DNA from: an uncultured Muribaculum sp.
GTDB lineage: Bacteria > Bacteroidota > Bacteroidia > Bacteroidales > Muribaculaceae
Length of the DNA: 64,000 bases
Reading direction: 5' to 3'
Assembly: GCA_910578785.1 (NCBI GenBank)
Contig: CAJTSJ010000012.1
Location: forward strand, 6,982 to 70,981
Part shown: one piece after another, positions 1 to 9,203 of the stretch
Numbering within the stretch: the first letter of the stretch is position 1
Layout of the letters: each line of letters opens with the position of its first letter
Translations under genes and position numbers: made by a program
Notes under the pieces: model-generated
The model's database searches: none
What the model was told of the DNA's origin: nothing
What the model saw: the letters and a program-made list of their open reading frames with translations, nothing else

Positions 1-784
1 CCGAAATGGGATGTCCAAGATCCTTCATGTGGACACGTATCTGGTTCTTACGTCCGGTGTCAAGCTCCACCTCAAGCAGAGTATGGCCATTGCCGCGCTT
101 AAGCACTTTATAGCGTGTGACGGCGAGCTTTCCCTCCTCCGGATTTTTGGTCGAATACACTTCATATTCCGAGTTCTCGGCCAGATAGCTCTGTATGACT
201 CCGGAGTCCTGCTCGACATAACCCTCTACAACCGTGACATATTTACGGTTGAGCACCATATTGTTCCAGCTATGCTGAAGCGTGTCCTTTGCCGCCACAT
301 TCTTCGCCATCATCATCAATCCCGACGTATCGCGGTCAAGACGATGCACAATAAACAGTTTGTTGCGTGGGTCCTTCCATTTAAGGTAATCACGCATTAT
401 GGAGTAAGCCGTTCCGTCGGTCACCGTATCGTTGCCCATCGACAGCAGGCCGTAGCCCTTCTCGATGACAAGCATATCCTCGTCCTCAAACACAAGCTTG
501 ACCCTCCGGTTGGAGAATATGCGGAATTCCCTTGTCAGATTCACTTCGACCTTATCGCCTTCCGAAACGGGCGCGTCAAACTGCTTTACAGGCATCCCGT
601 TAACGGCTATCTGATTGTGCTGAAGCATCTGCTTGAGCACCGTGCGCTTGCGTTGGGGCATCGATTCCTGCACGAAGGCAAGCAACGTAGTGTCCGCCTT
701 GGGATAATACGTCTCTATAACATCCGGCTTGAATGCTGTACGTTGCCGAGGATTTCGCCTTCCGGCGTCTGAAGGTCTTGGCAT
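1..784 (-). CDS. RluA-family rRNA/tRNA pseudouridine synthase, 3' end cut by window edge
   Basis: The protein isomerises specific uridines to pseudouridine in structured RNA. About 261 residues are visible from ATG at 784 to the window edge, so the C-terminus is missing. Residues ~25-85 form an S4-like RNA-binding domain. The family catalytic motif HRLDRDTSG lies at ~147-155 with the catalytic Asp at ~150, and a later TGRKNQIRVHM segment is the other family signature. It lies downstream of topA on the same strand, separated by a likely terminator. The fold and motif are clear; which RluA subfamily (RluC/D or other) and which RNA position it modifies cannot be read from this fragment. Confidence 0.93.
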   Translation of the reverse strand, partial: MPRPSDAGRRNPRQRTAFKPDVIETYYPKADTTLLAFVQESMPQRKRTVLKQMLQHNQIAVNGMPVKQFDAPVSEGDKVEVNLTREFRIFSNRRVKLVFEDEDMLVIEKGYGLLSMGNDTVTDGTAYSIMRDYLKWKDPRNKLFIVHRLDRDTSGLMMMAKNVAAKDTLQHSWNNMVLNRKYVTVVEGYVEQDSGVIQSYLAENSEYEVYSTKNPEEGKLAVTRYKVLKRGNGHTLLEVELDTGRKNQIRVHMKDLGHPIS

Positions 785-799
785 ATCTTTTATATTAGG

Positions 800-822
800 T
801 TAAAAAGCTGTACAAACAGCTT
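800..822 (-). terminator. Rho-independent terminator after topA
   Basis: On the minus strand a perfect 7-bp stem (AAGCTGT / ACAGCTT, arms 816-822 and 805-811) closes on a TTGT tetraloop and runs into a short T tract. It sits 20 bases past the topA stop and before the RluA-like gene. The stem is GC-poor, so termination may be partial. Confidence 0.6.
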
Positions 823-841
823 CGGTTCAAACAATCAATTA

Positions 842-3178
842 TTATTTCTTTTTCGCTCCGGAGGTACGTCGCGATGCAGTCTTCTTAGGCTTCGACTCCT
901 GGCTGCCGACAATGTCGCGACACTCCTGGTAGGAAAGTGCCGACGGGTCGCTGACAGTCTTCGGTATCTTGTAATTTGCTTTCTTGTACATGATGTACAC
1001 CCCGTAACGTCCGTTGAGAATCTGCATCTCAGGGTCCTCGTCAAAAGCCTTTACGAGCTTTTTGCTCTCGGCGTCACGCTTAGCCTTGATCAGCTCTTCG
1101 GCCTCCTGCAATGTTATGGCGGCCGGAGCTATGTCCTTCGGTATCGACACAAACTTCCCGTCGTGCTTGACATACGGACCGAAACGTCCTATAGCCACAG
1201 AGACCGTCTTGCCCTCAAATTCGCCGAGCTCGCGCGGAAACTCAAACAGTTTCAATGCTTCCTCAAGAGTAATCGTGTTGACCGACTGCCCTTTCAGCAA
1301 GGATGCAAACTGAGGTTTCTCATCACCGTCACCTCCACCGACCTGAACCAGCGGACCGAAACGACCAATTTTTACACTTACAGGCTTGCCGGTGGCCGGG
1401 TCATTGCCGAGCAGACGTTCGCCAACCTTGTGTTCAAGACGCATGTTCATAGCATGGTCGACATCGGGATGGAAGAGATTGTAGAATGTGCTCATCTCCT
1501 TACTCCACTGCAACTGGCCTTCGGCTATATCGTCGAATTTTTCCTCCATTTTGGCAGTGAAGTCATAGTCAAGAATCGAGGGGAAGTAATTTATAAGAAA
1601 TTCGTTGACCACCATGCCTATGTCGGTAGGAATCAGCTTACCCTTGTCCGAACCGGTAGTCTCCGTCCTGGTCACTTCGCTTATTTTGCCGTTTTTGAGC
1701 ATAAACACATCATAGTCGCGGGAAACACCGTCCTTCTCACCCTTGACCACGTATTCGCGGGCCTGGATGGTGGAGATAGTAGGCGCGTAGGTCGACGGAC
1801 GGCCTATGCCCAATTCTTCCATCTTCTTCACAAGCGACGCTTCGGTATAGCGGGGCGGATGCTGAGTGAACCGTTCTGTAGCGACGACATCCACCATGTC
1901 AAGACGGTCGCCCTGGCTGATGGGGGGAAGAAGAGACGAATTCTGTTCTTCGTTCTCTTCGTCGTTGCCTTCGATATAAACTTTCAGGAAGCCGTCAAAC
2001 TTGATGACCTCGCCCGTTGCAGTGAAATGCTCCGAACGGGTCGACGGATTGATTTCGACAGTGGTCTTCTCCATTTCGGCATCGGCCATCTGCGAGGCAA
2101 CCGTACGCTTCCATATCAGCGAATACAGACGCTTTTCCTGCGATGTTCCGTCAATGGTCTGGCGTTCCACCGACGTCGGGCGGATAGCTTCGTGAGCTTC
2201 CTGCGCGCCTTTCGATTTAGTGTGGTAATGGCGTATCTTCAGATATTTTTCGCCGAGCTTAGATGTAATCTCACCGGCGATAGCATTAATGGCCATCGTC
2301 GACAGATTGAGCGAATCGGTACGCATGTAAGTGATATGTCCGGCCTCATAAAGGCGCTGGGCCACCATCATGGTCTGCGAAACGGTAAAGCCAAGCTTGC
2401 GCGACGCTTCCTGCTGCAGGGTCGACGTAGTGAACGGTGGTGCCGGCGACTTGGCCACAGGCTTTACCTGTACGCCACCTACGGTGTAGGCGGCCGCCTT
2501 GCAGTCATTCAAAAACGCGCTTACAGCTTCGGCATTGGCCAGGCGTTTCGACAGTTCGGCGTTAAGCTTCGCACCTTGGGCGGTCTTGAAGTCGGCCGTC
2601 ACACGGTAGTAGCTTTCCGAACGGAATGCCTTAATCTCCTCTTCGCGCTCGACAATCAGCCTGACAGCCACGGACTGCACTCGTCCGGCCGACAACGCAG
2701 GCTTAATCTTTTTCCACAGGACAGGAGAAAGCTCAAATCCTACAATACGGTCAAGCACACGGCGGGCCTGCTGCGCGTCAACACGGTTCAGGTCGATGGC
2801 ACGCGGATTCTTTATTGCATTTTCAATTGCATTCTTAGTGATTTCATGAAAAACGATGCGTTTAGTGGTCGCAGGGTCAAGACCCAGAACCTCGCAAAGA
2901 TGCCATGCTATAGCTTCACCCTCGCGGTCCTCATCGGATGCGAGCCATACGGTAGAAGCACTCTTAACGGCCTTCTTCAAATCGGCCACCAAAGCTTTCT
3001 TATCGTCAGGAATCTCATATATCGGAGTAAAGCCATTGTCAATGTCGATACTGAACTTCTTCTTATTAAGGTCGCGTATATGACCATAGCTCGACATGAC
3101 TTTAAAGTCTTTTCCTAAGAACTTTTCAATGGTCTTAGCTTTAGCCGGTGACTCTACTATGACTAAATTTTCAGGCAT
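842..3178 (-). CDS. topA: DNA topoisomerase I (type IA)
   Basis: TopA relaxes negative supercoils by passing one strand through a transient nick, with a 5'-phosphotyrosine link. The 778-residue protein opens with the TOPRIM domain: Glu9 in VIVESPAKAKTIEKFLG and the acidic triad D82-x-D84-x-E86. The catalytic Tyr is Y284 in HITYMRTDS. The family core continues to about residue 590. Instead of classical four-Cys zinc ribbons, the C-terminus carries cysteine-free repeats built around KIGRFGPLVQVG, AIGRFGPYVKHDG and LNGRYGVYI, then a Lys-rich tail ending SGAKKK. ATG at 3178 fits the usual N-terminus. A -7 box TAATTTTG lies 29 bases upstream. Confidence 0.98.
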   Translation of the reverse strand: MPENLVIVESPAKAKTIEKFLGKDFKVMSSYGHIRDLNKKKFSIDIDNGFTPIYEIPDDKKALVADLKKAVKSASTVWLASDEDREGEAIAWHLCEVLGLDPATTKRIVFHEITKNAIENAIKNPRAIDLNRVDAQQARRVLDRIVGFELSPVLWKKIKPALSAGRVQSVAVRLIVEREEEIKAFRSESYYRVTADFKTAQGAKLNAELSKRLANAEAVSAFLNDCKAAAYTVGGVQVKPVAKSPAPPFTTSTLQQEASRKLGFTVSQTMMVAQRLYEAGHITYMRTDSLNLSTMAINAIAGEITSKLGEKYLKIRHYHTKSKGAQEAHEAIRPTSVERQTIDGTSQEKRLYSLIWKRTVASQMADAEMEKTTVEINPSTRSEHFTATGEVIKFDGFLKVYIEGNDEENEEQNSSLLPPISQGDRLDMVDVVATERFTQHPPRYTEASLVKKMEELGIGRPSTYAPTISTIQAREYVVKGEKDGVSRDYDVFMLKNGKISEVTRTETTGSDKGKLIPTDIGMVVNEFLINYFPSILDYDFTAKMEEKFDDIAEGQLQWSKEMSTFYNLFHPDVDHAMNMRLEHKVGERLLGNDPATGKPVSVKIGRFGPLVQVGGGDGDEKPQFASLLKGQSVNTITLEEALKLFEFPRELGEFEGKTVSVAIGRFGPYVKHDGKFVSIPKDIAPAAITLQEAEELIKAKRDAESKKLVKAFDEDPEMQILNGRYGVYIMYKKANYKIPKTVSDPSALSYQECRDIVGSQESKPKKTASRRTSGAKKK

Positions 3179-3206
3179 GATAATCTCTCTTAATTAAAAT
3201 TCTCGG

Positions 3207-3214
3207 CAAAATTA
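3207..3214 (-). promoter_or_regulatory. Bacteroidetes -7 box upstream of topA
   Basis: Minus-strand TAATTTTG matches TAnnTTTG. No clear TTTG -33 element was found at the 20-bp spacing, so only the -7 half is supported. The predicted 5' leader is about 20 bases. Confidence 0.5.
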
Positions 3215-3330
3215 GAAAAAAGTTATGTAACTCGACTCCTTTTTTAATTTTTTTCCCAATTAAATACACATTATTATATAGGAGAGGTCTTTTACATGGC
3301 CTTGCGCCATCCTCCGCATTTCATAAAAAC

Positions 3331-3368
3331 AATGTTCGGATATTGCCTGCGGGCAATATCCGAACATT
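3331..3368 (-). terminator. Strong hairpin terminator after dnaX
   Basis: Arms 3331-3347 and 3352-3368 are perfectly complementary over 17 bp around a 4-base loop. On the minus strand the stem is followed by GTTTTTATGA, a T-rich tail, so it should end dnaX transcription. The plus-strand side has no comparable T tract. Confidence 0.85.
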
Positions 3369-3410
3369 TGCTCTTACCTTAAAAAAATGCAGGGTTTCAG
3401 ATGATGACGA

Positions 3411-5171
3411 TTAAATCAAAGTCAGATGCAAATCGTCGATAACCACATTCAGGTACGGGTGGTTCTTGCGCATAAGCGCGTAGACCTCCGAATCGGTCAG
3501 AGACGTCACAGAAGCCTGACCTTTGTTCAGCTCGACCTGCAGACTGACCGAATCGTTTGAAAGCCTGTCACGCAGATAGGCCAACAGTTCCGGCATGGAC
3601 ATCTGTATGCTGTCGCGTATGGCCTCGCTCTCCACAATGGCCCGGTAAAGATTCTCGGAAACTCTCTGCGGATGGGTAATGCGCATGGCATTAATCAGCA
3701 GATGCTCGGTAGGATGCGACTGAATGAATTGCTTCCATGCTTCGGCAAACTGCTCATCGGTAAACCGGGACATACGTACCTGTCCGGGACGCACATCGCC
3801 GGAGGCCTGGGCCTCGGCTTCCTTAACGGGCCTACGGTTGATCGACAGTCCGGGAGTGCGCAATTTACCCGGGCCGGATATTTTTGGAGCCGGCGATGCC
3901 ACATTCTGCGGTCGCTGGGGCATCGGACGACTTGCCGGGGGCGGACTTTGGACCGGAGCCTTCGCCGCAATTTCCGACCTGGTTTCTGATGCGGGTGCAC
4001 TTACCGGATTCGGCGCGGCGCCCGAAGCTATCGGACGCAATTGGTGCCCCTCTCCTGCGCCGTTGTTATCGGGGGAGGGGCTGAGTAGTTGGCACAGCTT
4101 GATCAATGTCAGTTCGACAAGGAACTGCTTGTTGGATGCCACCCTATAGTTAAGGTCGGCCTGATTGCACAGGTCCATAGCCTTATACAAGAACTGAGGC
4201 GGACATTTCTGCGCCACTGACGCCAAAGCCTTGCGCGACTCGTCGCTTGCCTCCAAAAGCACAAGCGTAGAAGGATTCTGCGCCACCATCAAGTCGCGGA
4301 AATGCGACGCCAGTCCGTTGATAAAGAACTGCGAGTCGAAGCCTTTCTCACGTATCTCCTTATATATCAGCAAAGCCTGGGGCACATTTCCGGACAGAAA
4401 TGCATCGACAAGCTTATTGTAATATTCAAAATCAAGAATATTTAGATTTTCGATAGTGGAAGCATAAGTGACATTGCCCATCGACGATGCCGCCACCTGG
4501 TCAAATATCGACAAAGCGTCGCGCATGGCGCCGTCGGCCTTGCGTGCTATGACGTTAAGGGCGGCCGGTTCGACAGATATGCCCTCCTCCGAAGCCACAT
4601 ACTGCATGTGGTCGACCATATCCTGGATGGTTATGCGGTTGAAGTCATATATCTGACAACGCGACAGGATGGTAGGGATAATCTTATGCTTTTCGGTAGT
4701 GGCCAGAATGAATATCACATAGCCCGGAGGCTCTTCAAGCGTCTTCAGAAACGCATTGAAAGCCTGCGACGACAGCATGTGGACCTCGTCGATGATGAAT
4801 ACTCTATAGTCGGCATCGACTGGTGGCACCTGCACCTGGTCGATAATCGAGCGCATGTCGTCAATACCATTGTTCGACGCCGCGTCAAGCTCTACAATAT
4901 TAAGCGACGCCCCTTTGTTGAACTCACGGCATGACACGCATTCATTGCACGCCTCGCCCTCGGGAGTGCGGTGCCGGCAATTGATAGTCTTGGCAAATAT
5001 GCGGGCACAGGATGTCTTTCCGACCCCTCTTGAACCGCAGAACAGATAGGCATGAGCCAATCTGTTCTTGCTGATTGAATTTCTGAGCGTGGCGGTCAGC
5101 GCCTTCTGCCCGACCACACTGCTGAATGTGGACGGACGGTACTTACGCGCAGAGACAATATAGTTTTCCAT
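3411..5171 (-). CDS. dnaX: DNA polymerase III subunit gamma/tau
   Basis: DnaX is the AAA+ motor of the clamp loader that places the beta clamp on primed DNA. Residues 46-54 are the Walker A loop (GSRGVGKTS). The zinc module is C65, C75, C78 and C81. Walker B is FIIDEVH at ~125-131, followed by sensor LATTEKHKI and the arginine-finger motif LSRCQIYDF. A Pro/Ala-rich linker (~residues 365-440) precedes a C-terminal domain, so the product is tau-like in length (586 aa). I saw no poly-A slippery site that would make a short gamma form. It is the last gene of the glyS-lemA-FKBP-dnaX run, 17 bases after the FKBP gene, and is followed by a strong terminator. Confidence 0.97.
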   Translation of the reverse strand: MENYIVSARKYRPSTFSSVVGQKALTATLRNSISKNRLAHAYLFCGSRGVGKTSCARIFAKTINCRHRTPEGEACNECVSCREFNKGASLNIVELDAASNNGIDDMRSIIDQVQVPPVDADYRVFIIDEVHMLSSQAFNAFLKTLEEPPGYVIFILATTEKHKIIPTILSRCQIYDFNRITIQDMVDHMQYVASEEGISVEPAALNVIARKADGAMRDALSIFDQVAASSMGNVTYASTIENLNILDFEYYNKLVDAFLSGNVPQALLIYKEIREKGFDSQFFINGLASHFRDLMVAQNPSTLVLLEASDESRKALASVAQKCPPQFLYKAMDLCNQADLNYRVASNKQFLVELTLIKLCQLLSPSPDNNGAGEGHQLRPIASGAAPNPVSAPASETRSEIAAKAPVQSPPPASRPMPQRPQNVASPAPKISGPGKLRTPGLSINRRPVKEAEAQASGDVRPGQVRMSRFTDEQFAEAWKQFIQSHPTEHLLINAMRITHPQRVSENLYRAIVESEAIRDSIQMSMPELLAYLRDRLSNDSVSLQVELNKGQASVTSLTDSEVYALMRKNHPYLNVVIDDLHLTLI

Positions 5172-5188
5172 CGTACAGCATCCTCCGC

Positions 5189-5752
5189 TTATTCGCCGTC
5201 AATTTCCCAGGCCGGTATATCTACAAGCTTGATATGGAAATTGAGGTTGCTGTAAGGATTGATTTTACCGCTGCCGATAGTGCCGTATGCCACCTGATAA
5301 GGCACAATGACCTCGACAGAGTCGCCTACATGCATCTGCTGAAGGGCTATGGCCCATCCGGTAATGACATCCGACAACTTTGTGCGGTAAATCGAATCGC
5401 CGTTTTCAGTCATCAGGAAGCTCGAATCCATCGGCTCGCCGTTGTACAGGGTCAGACGATACTTCACATCGACAGTCGACGTATAGAACGGCACCAGATT
5501 GCCCTTTGTCTCCTCGCGGTCGTTAAACCAGTGCATCAGCACTGAATTGCCTCGCTGATAGTCAGGAATAATCTCGGTGTAATACTTCTCGCCGTCGGCA
5601 CCGACCTTGTTTTTGCACTCGTCCAGCCAGGCGTTGTTGGCATCGCGCCACTCCTTGTAGTCCTCGAGATTATCGTCACCGTCGACGCAGGAAGATATAA
5701 AGCTACCGCCTGCGATGAGCGACAACGCCAATATAATCGGATATTTCTTCAT
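5189..5752 (-). CDS. FKBP-type peptidyl-prolyl isomerase lipoprotein
   Basis: This 187-residue protein starts with a lipoprotein signal whose lipobox ends at Cys22 (FISSC), so it should be anchored in the envelope. The C-terminal ~100 residues match the FKBP fold: a segment LSDVITGWAIALQQMHVGDS followed by EVIVPYQVAYGT and a final strand NLNFHIKLVDI. Such proteins catalyse proline cis/trans isomerisation and can act as chaperones for exported proteins. The gene lies between lemA (16-base gap) and dnaX (17-base gap) and is probably cotranscribed with them. The family call is firm; the substrate is unknown. Confidence 0.9.
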   Translation of the reverse strand: MKKYPIILALSLIAGGSFISSCVDGDDNLEDYKEWRDANNAWLDECKNKVGADGEKYYTEIIPDYQRGNSVLMHWFNDREETKGNLVPFYTSTVDVKYRLTLYNGEPMDSSFLMTENGDSIYRTKLSDVITGWAIALQQMHVGDSVEVIVPYQVAYGTIGSGKINPYSNLNFHIKLVDIPAWEIDGE

Positions 5753-5768
5753 TTAATATTCTCAGTTG

Positions 5769-6353
5769 TTAAAATTCTACTTTGGGAGCGACATTGGCTC
5801 CTTCGACCGCCTTGAACTGAGGCTTCGACTCAAATCCGAACCATCCTGCATAGATTGTCGTCGGGAACTTCTTGATAGCGGTATTGTAATCGCGCACAGC
5901 CTCGGTATAGCGTCCGCGGGCGGTGGCTATACGGTTTTCAGTACCTTCGAGCTGAACCTGGAGGTCCTTGAAGTTTTCGTTGGCCTTCAAGTCGGGATAT
6001 GCCTCCGACACAGCCAACAGCGACTTCAGGGCGCTCTGAAGCTCATTCTGAGCGGCCTGGAATCGTTCAAGCGTCTCCTCGTTGAGGTCTTCGGCGTTGA
6101 TGTTGATCGATGTGGCCTTGGCACGGGCCTCGGTCACACGCTCAAAAGTCTGCTCCTCATGTGCGGCATAGCCCTTGACGGTAGACACGAGGTTCGGAAT
6201 CAGGTCGGAACGGCGCTGATACTGGTTTTCCACTTCAGCCCACTGCTGTTCGACATTCTGCTGTTTCTCAACGAGCGAATTATAGTTGCACGACGACATA
6301 CCGAGCATCAGCACCATTGCCGCCAGCAACATTTTAATTTTAGTAAATCTCAT
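5769..6353 (-). CDS. lemA: LemA family lipoprotein
   Basis: A 194-residue LemA family member. The N-terminus is a hydrophobic signal with a lipobox ending at Cys22 (GMSSC), rather than the uncleaved anchor seen in some LemA proteins. The rest is predominantly helical and begins with the family pattern YNSLVEKQQNVEQQWAEVEN then QRRSDLIPNLV, with the late conserved segment EAVRDYNTAIKKFPTT-IYAGWFGF. The biochemical role of LemA proteins is not established. It sits 41 bases downstream of glyS and 16 upstream of the FKBP gene. Confidence 0.93.
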   Translation of the reverse strand: MRFTKIKMLLAAMVLMLGMSSCNYNSLVEKQQNVEQQWAEVENQYQRRSDLIPNLVSTVKGYAAHEEQTFERVTEARAKATSININAEDLNEETLERFQAAQNELQSALKSLLAVSEAYPDLKANENFKDLQVQLEGTENRIATARGRYTEAVRDYNTAIKKFPTTIYAGWFGFESKPQFKAVEGANVAPKVEF

Positions 6354-6394
6354 AAGTTATATGCATTATTAGTTAGGATGTGCGCACAACGTGT

Positions 6395-7939
6395 TTAGCC
6401 GAGTTTGCGCAGAAGCGAATTGATGCTTACGCAGTCATGTATAAGCTTGTGCAGATCCTCCACCTTCACTCGCTTCTGCTCCATCGAGTCACGTTCGCGC
6501 AGTGTCACGGTGTTGTCCTCAAGGGTCTGGTGGTCAACAGTCACACAGAACGGCGTACCGATGGCGTCCTGACGACGGTAACGCTTGCCGATAGAGTCTT
6601 TCTCTTCGTAGTGGGTCGGGAAGTCAAACTTAAGGTCGTTGACTATCTCGCGGGCCTTTTCAGGCAGACCGTCCTTGCGCACCAAGGGCATCACCGCACA
6701 CTTGACAGGAGCCAATGCCGGCGGGAGATGGAGCACCACGCGGGTGTCGCCGCCTTCAAGAGCCTGCTCTTCATAGCTTGAGCAGAGCACCGACAGGAAC
6801 ATACGGTCAACGCCGATCGAAGTCTCAATCACATACGGAGTATAACTTTCATTCAGTTCGGGATCAAAATACTGAATCTTCTTGCCTGAGAACTTTTCAT
6901 GCTGCGAGAGGTCGAAGTTGGTACGCGAGTGAATACCCTCCACCTCCTTGAATCCGAACGGCATCTCAAATTCGATGTCTGTAGCGGCGTTGGCATAGTG
7001 GGCGAGCTTTTCGTGGTCGTGATAGCGGTACTTCTGGTCGCCGAGTCCAAGAGCCTTGTGCCATTTCAGACGAGTCTCCTTCCACGACTTGAACCATTCA
7101 AGTTCCGAACCCGGACGAACGAAGAACTGCATCTCCATCTGCTCGAACTCACGCATACGGAATATGAACTGGCGGGCCACAATCTCGTTGCGGAACGCTT
7201 TGCCTATCTGGGCAATACCGAACGGTATGCGCATACGGCCTGTCTTCTGCACATTCAGGTAGTTGACAAATATACCCTGCGCAGTCTCCGGACGGAGGTA
7301 GACGGTCATTGCGCCGTCGGCGGTCGAACCCATTTCGGTGCTGAACATAAGGTTGAACTGACGCACGTCGGTCCAGTTCTTCGTGCCGGAAATCGGGTCG
7401 ACAATCTCCTGGTCGATTATAATCTGGCGAAGTTCGTTAAGATCATTGTCGTTCATAGCCTTGGCGAAACGTTCGTGCAGAGCGTCGCGCTTGGCCTTAT
7501 GTTCGAGCACACGCGGATTGGTCTCGCGGAAAAGCGCTTCGTCAAACGAATCGCCGAAACGCTTGCGGGCCTTTGCCACCTCTTTTTCAACCTTATCGTC
7601 CATCTTGGCTATCTCCTCTTCGATGAGCACGTCGGCACGGTAACGCTTCTTTGAGTCCTTGTTGTCAATCAACGGGTCGTTGAAAGCGTCGACGTGGCCT
7701 GAAGCTTTCCAGATGGTCGGATGCATGAAGATGGCGGAGTCGATGCCGACAATATTTTCATGAAGCAGCGTCATAGCGTCCCACCAGTAGCGCTTAATGT
7801 TGTTCTTAAGCTCTACGCCGTTCTGGCCGTAGTCATAAACAGCTGAAAGTCCGTCATATATTTCGCTCGAAGGGAACACGAAGCCATATTCCTTGGCATG
7901 TGAAACAATCTTCTTAAATTGATCTTCTTGTTGTGCCAT
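6395..7939 (-). CDS. glyS: Glycyl-tRNA synthetase, single-chain dimeric type
   Basis: This class II synthetase attaches glycine to tRNA-Gly. At 514 residues in one chain it is the alpha2, eukaryote/archaea-like form and not the bacterial alpha2beta2 GlyQ/GlyS pair. The N-terminus shows the class II entry (YDYGQNGVELKNNIKRYWW), motif 2 around PFGIAQIGKAFRNEI and FRMREFEQMEMQFF, and motif 3 around ETSIGVDRMFLSVL. The C-terminal anticodon-binding domain starts near LPPALAPVKCAVMPLV. A complete promoter lies 38 bases upstream of ATG 7939. It leads the run glyS-lemA-FKBP-dnaX. Confidence 0.97.
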   Translation of the reverse strand: MAQQEDQFKKIVSHAKEYGFVFPSSEIYDGLSAVYDYGQNGVELKNNIKRYWWDAMTLLHENIVGIDSAIFMHPTIWKASGHVDAFNDPLIDNKDSKKRYRADVLIEEEIAKMDDKVEKEVAKARKRFGDSFDEALFRETNPRVLEHKAKRDALHERFAKAMNDNDLNELRQIIIDQEIVDPISGTKNWTDVRQFNLMFSTEMGSTADGAMTVYLRPETAQGIFVNYLNVQKTGRMRIPFGIAQIGKAFRNEIVARQFIFRMREFEQMEMQFFVRPGSELEWFKSWKETRLKWHKALGLGDQKYRYHDHEKLAHYANAATDIEFEMPFGFKEVEGIHSRTNFDLSQHEKFSGKKIQYFDPELNESYTPYVIETSIGVDRMFLSVLCSSYEEQALEGGDTRVVLHLPPALAPVKCAVMPLVRKDGLPEKAREIVNDLKFDFPTHYEEKDSIGKRYRRQDAIGTPFCVTVDHQTLEDNTVTLRERDSMEQKRVKVEDLHKLIHDCVSINSLLRKLG

Positions 7940-7976
7940 TTTACAATTATATTATAATTCAGTATATTTCAGTCTA

Positions 7977-8008
7977 CAAAGATATGCAAAAACATACTAT
8001 TACACAAA
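7977..8008 (-). promoter_or_regulatory. Complete Bacteroidetes promoter for glyS
   Basis: Minus strand: TTTG at 8008-8005, a 20-bp spacer, then TATCTTTG at 7984-7977. Both elements and the spacing match the primary sigma consensus of Bacteroidetes. The predicted leader is about 30 bases. The rest of the 7940-8174 gap shows nothing else I could recognise. Confidence 0.8.
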
Positions 8009-8174
8009 TATTAGATGCACACTCTCAACCACACCTTCGACCGTCCGGCTAATTTTAAGCAAATTTAAAGTTACACGCCCACTCTTCAAACCGCAAACCG
8101 CCATTTGAAGCAGACATATCGATTCAATCAGAGACTTTTAGCTTTTTAACACAATACCGACCGGCAAACAGCCT

Positions 8175-9197
8175 TCAACGGCCGGAGGTGAGGTAGTCGA
8201 CGGCGAAGTCAAGGATGGTGTCGTGGCCGTTGACAGCAGCCTGCGGATCAAGGTCGACCTCACATCCGGGAGTCGGGTCGATGCCGAACTCCGTACTGAG
8301 CCCCTTGCTGTCAAGCACCGAACATGCCGAAAAACGCACACCCCATCCGTTGGGCAACTCGGAATTGAACGGCATTCCGCTCCCTCCTCCGGTGGTGCTT
8401 CCGATAATGCTCACATTAGGCAGATACTGCATTATGGACACGAAGTTGTTGGCGGCACTGAACGTGCCGCGGCTTGTCAGCACTGCCACGGGCTTACCCC
8501 ACATGATGCGCCCTTTTTCAGCCGGGTCGAAATAATAGGCATACGGTTTGGAGAAATCGTCATGGCCTGGCCCTGTCTTATGCGATATGTACCCTGCAAG
8601 GATACGCTCGGTGATGAATCGGCGCACCAGAGTCTCGACGTTGGTCATGTTGCCTCCGCCGTTGTTGCGGATGTCGATTATGAGCGCGTCGCACGGGTCA
8701 AGATAAAACAGTACGTTGTCCAGATTGCCCTCCCCTATGGGGTTGACGAAACTGCTGTAGCGGACGTAACCGACATTCTGAGGCAGAATAGCATAGTCAA
8801 GCCCCGCCGCGCTGAGAAAGTTGAAGTTCAGGTAATATTGTTCGACCAGGCGCTCACTGTAGTTGTCGGGATAGTCGCTCCACCATTTGCGGTAATACGA
8901 AGTGTTGAACGACGACGACAGATTGGTGTGCCCGTCCTTCAGCTCGTCAAGCATGTCGGCGCATACGAAAAAGAGTTCCTTTGAAGTCATCTCGTCGCTC
9001 ACCTTCGATGCATATTTGTCGTGCACGGCGTTCCAGTCGACGCTTTTCTCTTTAAAGAAGCAATAATGCTCGTCAAGAATGGTCCACAACGCCTCAAAAT
9101 TGCCTTTGGGATTATTGTCCCACTCCTCAACCTCGTGGCATCCGGCAAACGCGATGCCAAACATTAGCGACAGTATGGTATAAACGATATTTTTCAT
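8175..9197 (-). CDS. S41 family (C-terminal processing) serine protease, lipoprotein
   Basis: A 340-residue lipoprotein with lipobox Cys20 (IAFAGC). The N-terminal half is the helical tricorn-core/S41 domain seen in Bacteroidetes proteins (FEALWTILDEHYCFF). The catalytic half contains the strand LIIDIRNNGGGN and the nucleophile region TSRGTFSAANNF, with the likely catalytic Ser at 247. I see no PDZ domain, which many CtpA proteins have. It probably cleaves peptides or misfolded proteins in the periplasm; the substrate is unknown. It starts 6 bases after the DUF3316 gene, so the two are almost surely cotranscribed. Confidence 0.9.
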   Translation of the reverse strand: MKNIVYTILSLMFGIAFAGCHEVEEWDNNPKGNFEALWTILDEHYCFFKEKSVDWNAVHDKYASKVSDEMTSKELFFVCADMLDELKDGHTNLSSSFNTSYYRKWWSDYPDNYSERLVEQYYLNFNFLSAAGLDYAILPQNVGYVRYSSFVNPIGEGNLDNVLFYLDPCDALIIDIRNNGGGNMTNVETLVRRFITERILAGYISHKTGPGHDDFSKPYAYYFDPAEKGRIMWGKPVAVLTSRGTFSAANNFVSIMQYLPNVSIIGSTTGGGSGMPFNSELPNGWGVRFSACSVLDSKGLSTEFGIDPTPGCEVDLDPQAAVNGHDTILDFAVDYLTSGR

Positions 9198-9203
9198 GAC
9201 AAA

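Noticed and set aside
11..772. Plus-strand open frame at the left edge
   Set aside because: The minus strand here encodes an RluA-type protein with HRLDRDTSG; the plus reading is a shadow.
1163..3118. Long plus-strand open frame opposite topA
   Set aside because: It is the antisense of a protein with intact topoisomerase motifs; its translation has no domain pattern and arises from codon bias on the other strand.
3411..5171. Programmed frameshift in dnaX for a gamma form
   Set aside because: No A-rich slippery heptamer with a following hairpin was seen in the frame.
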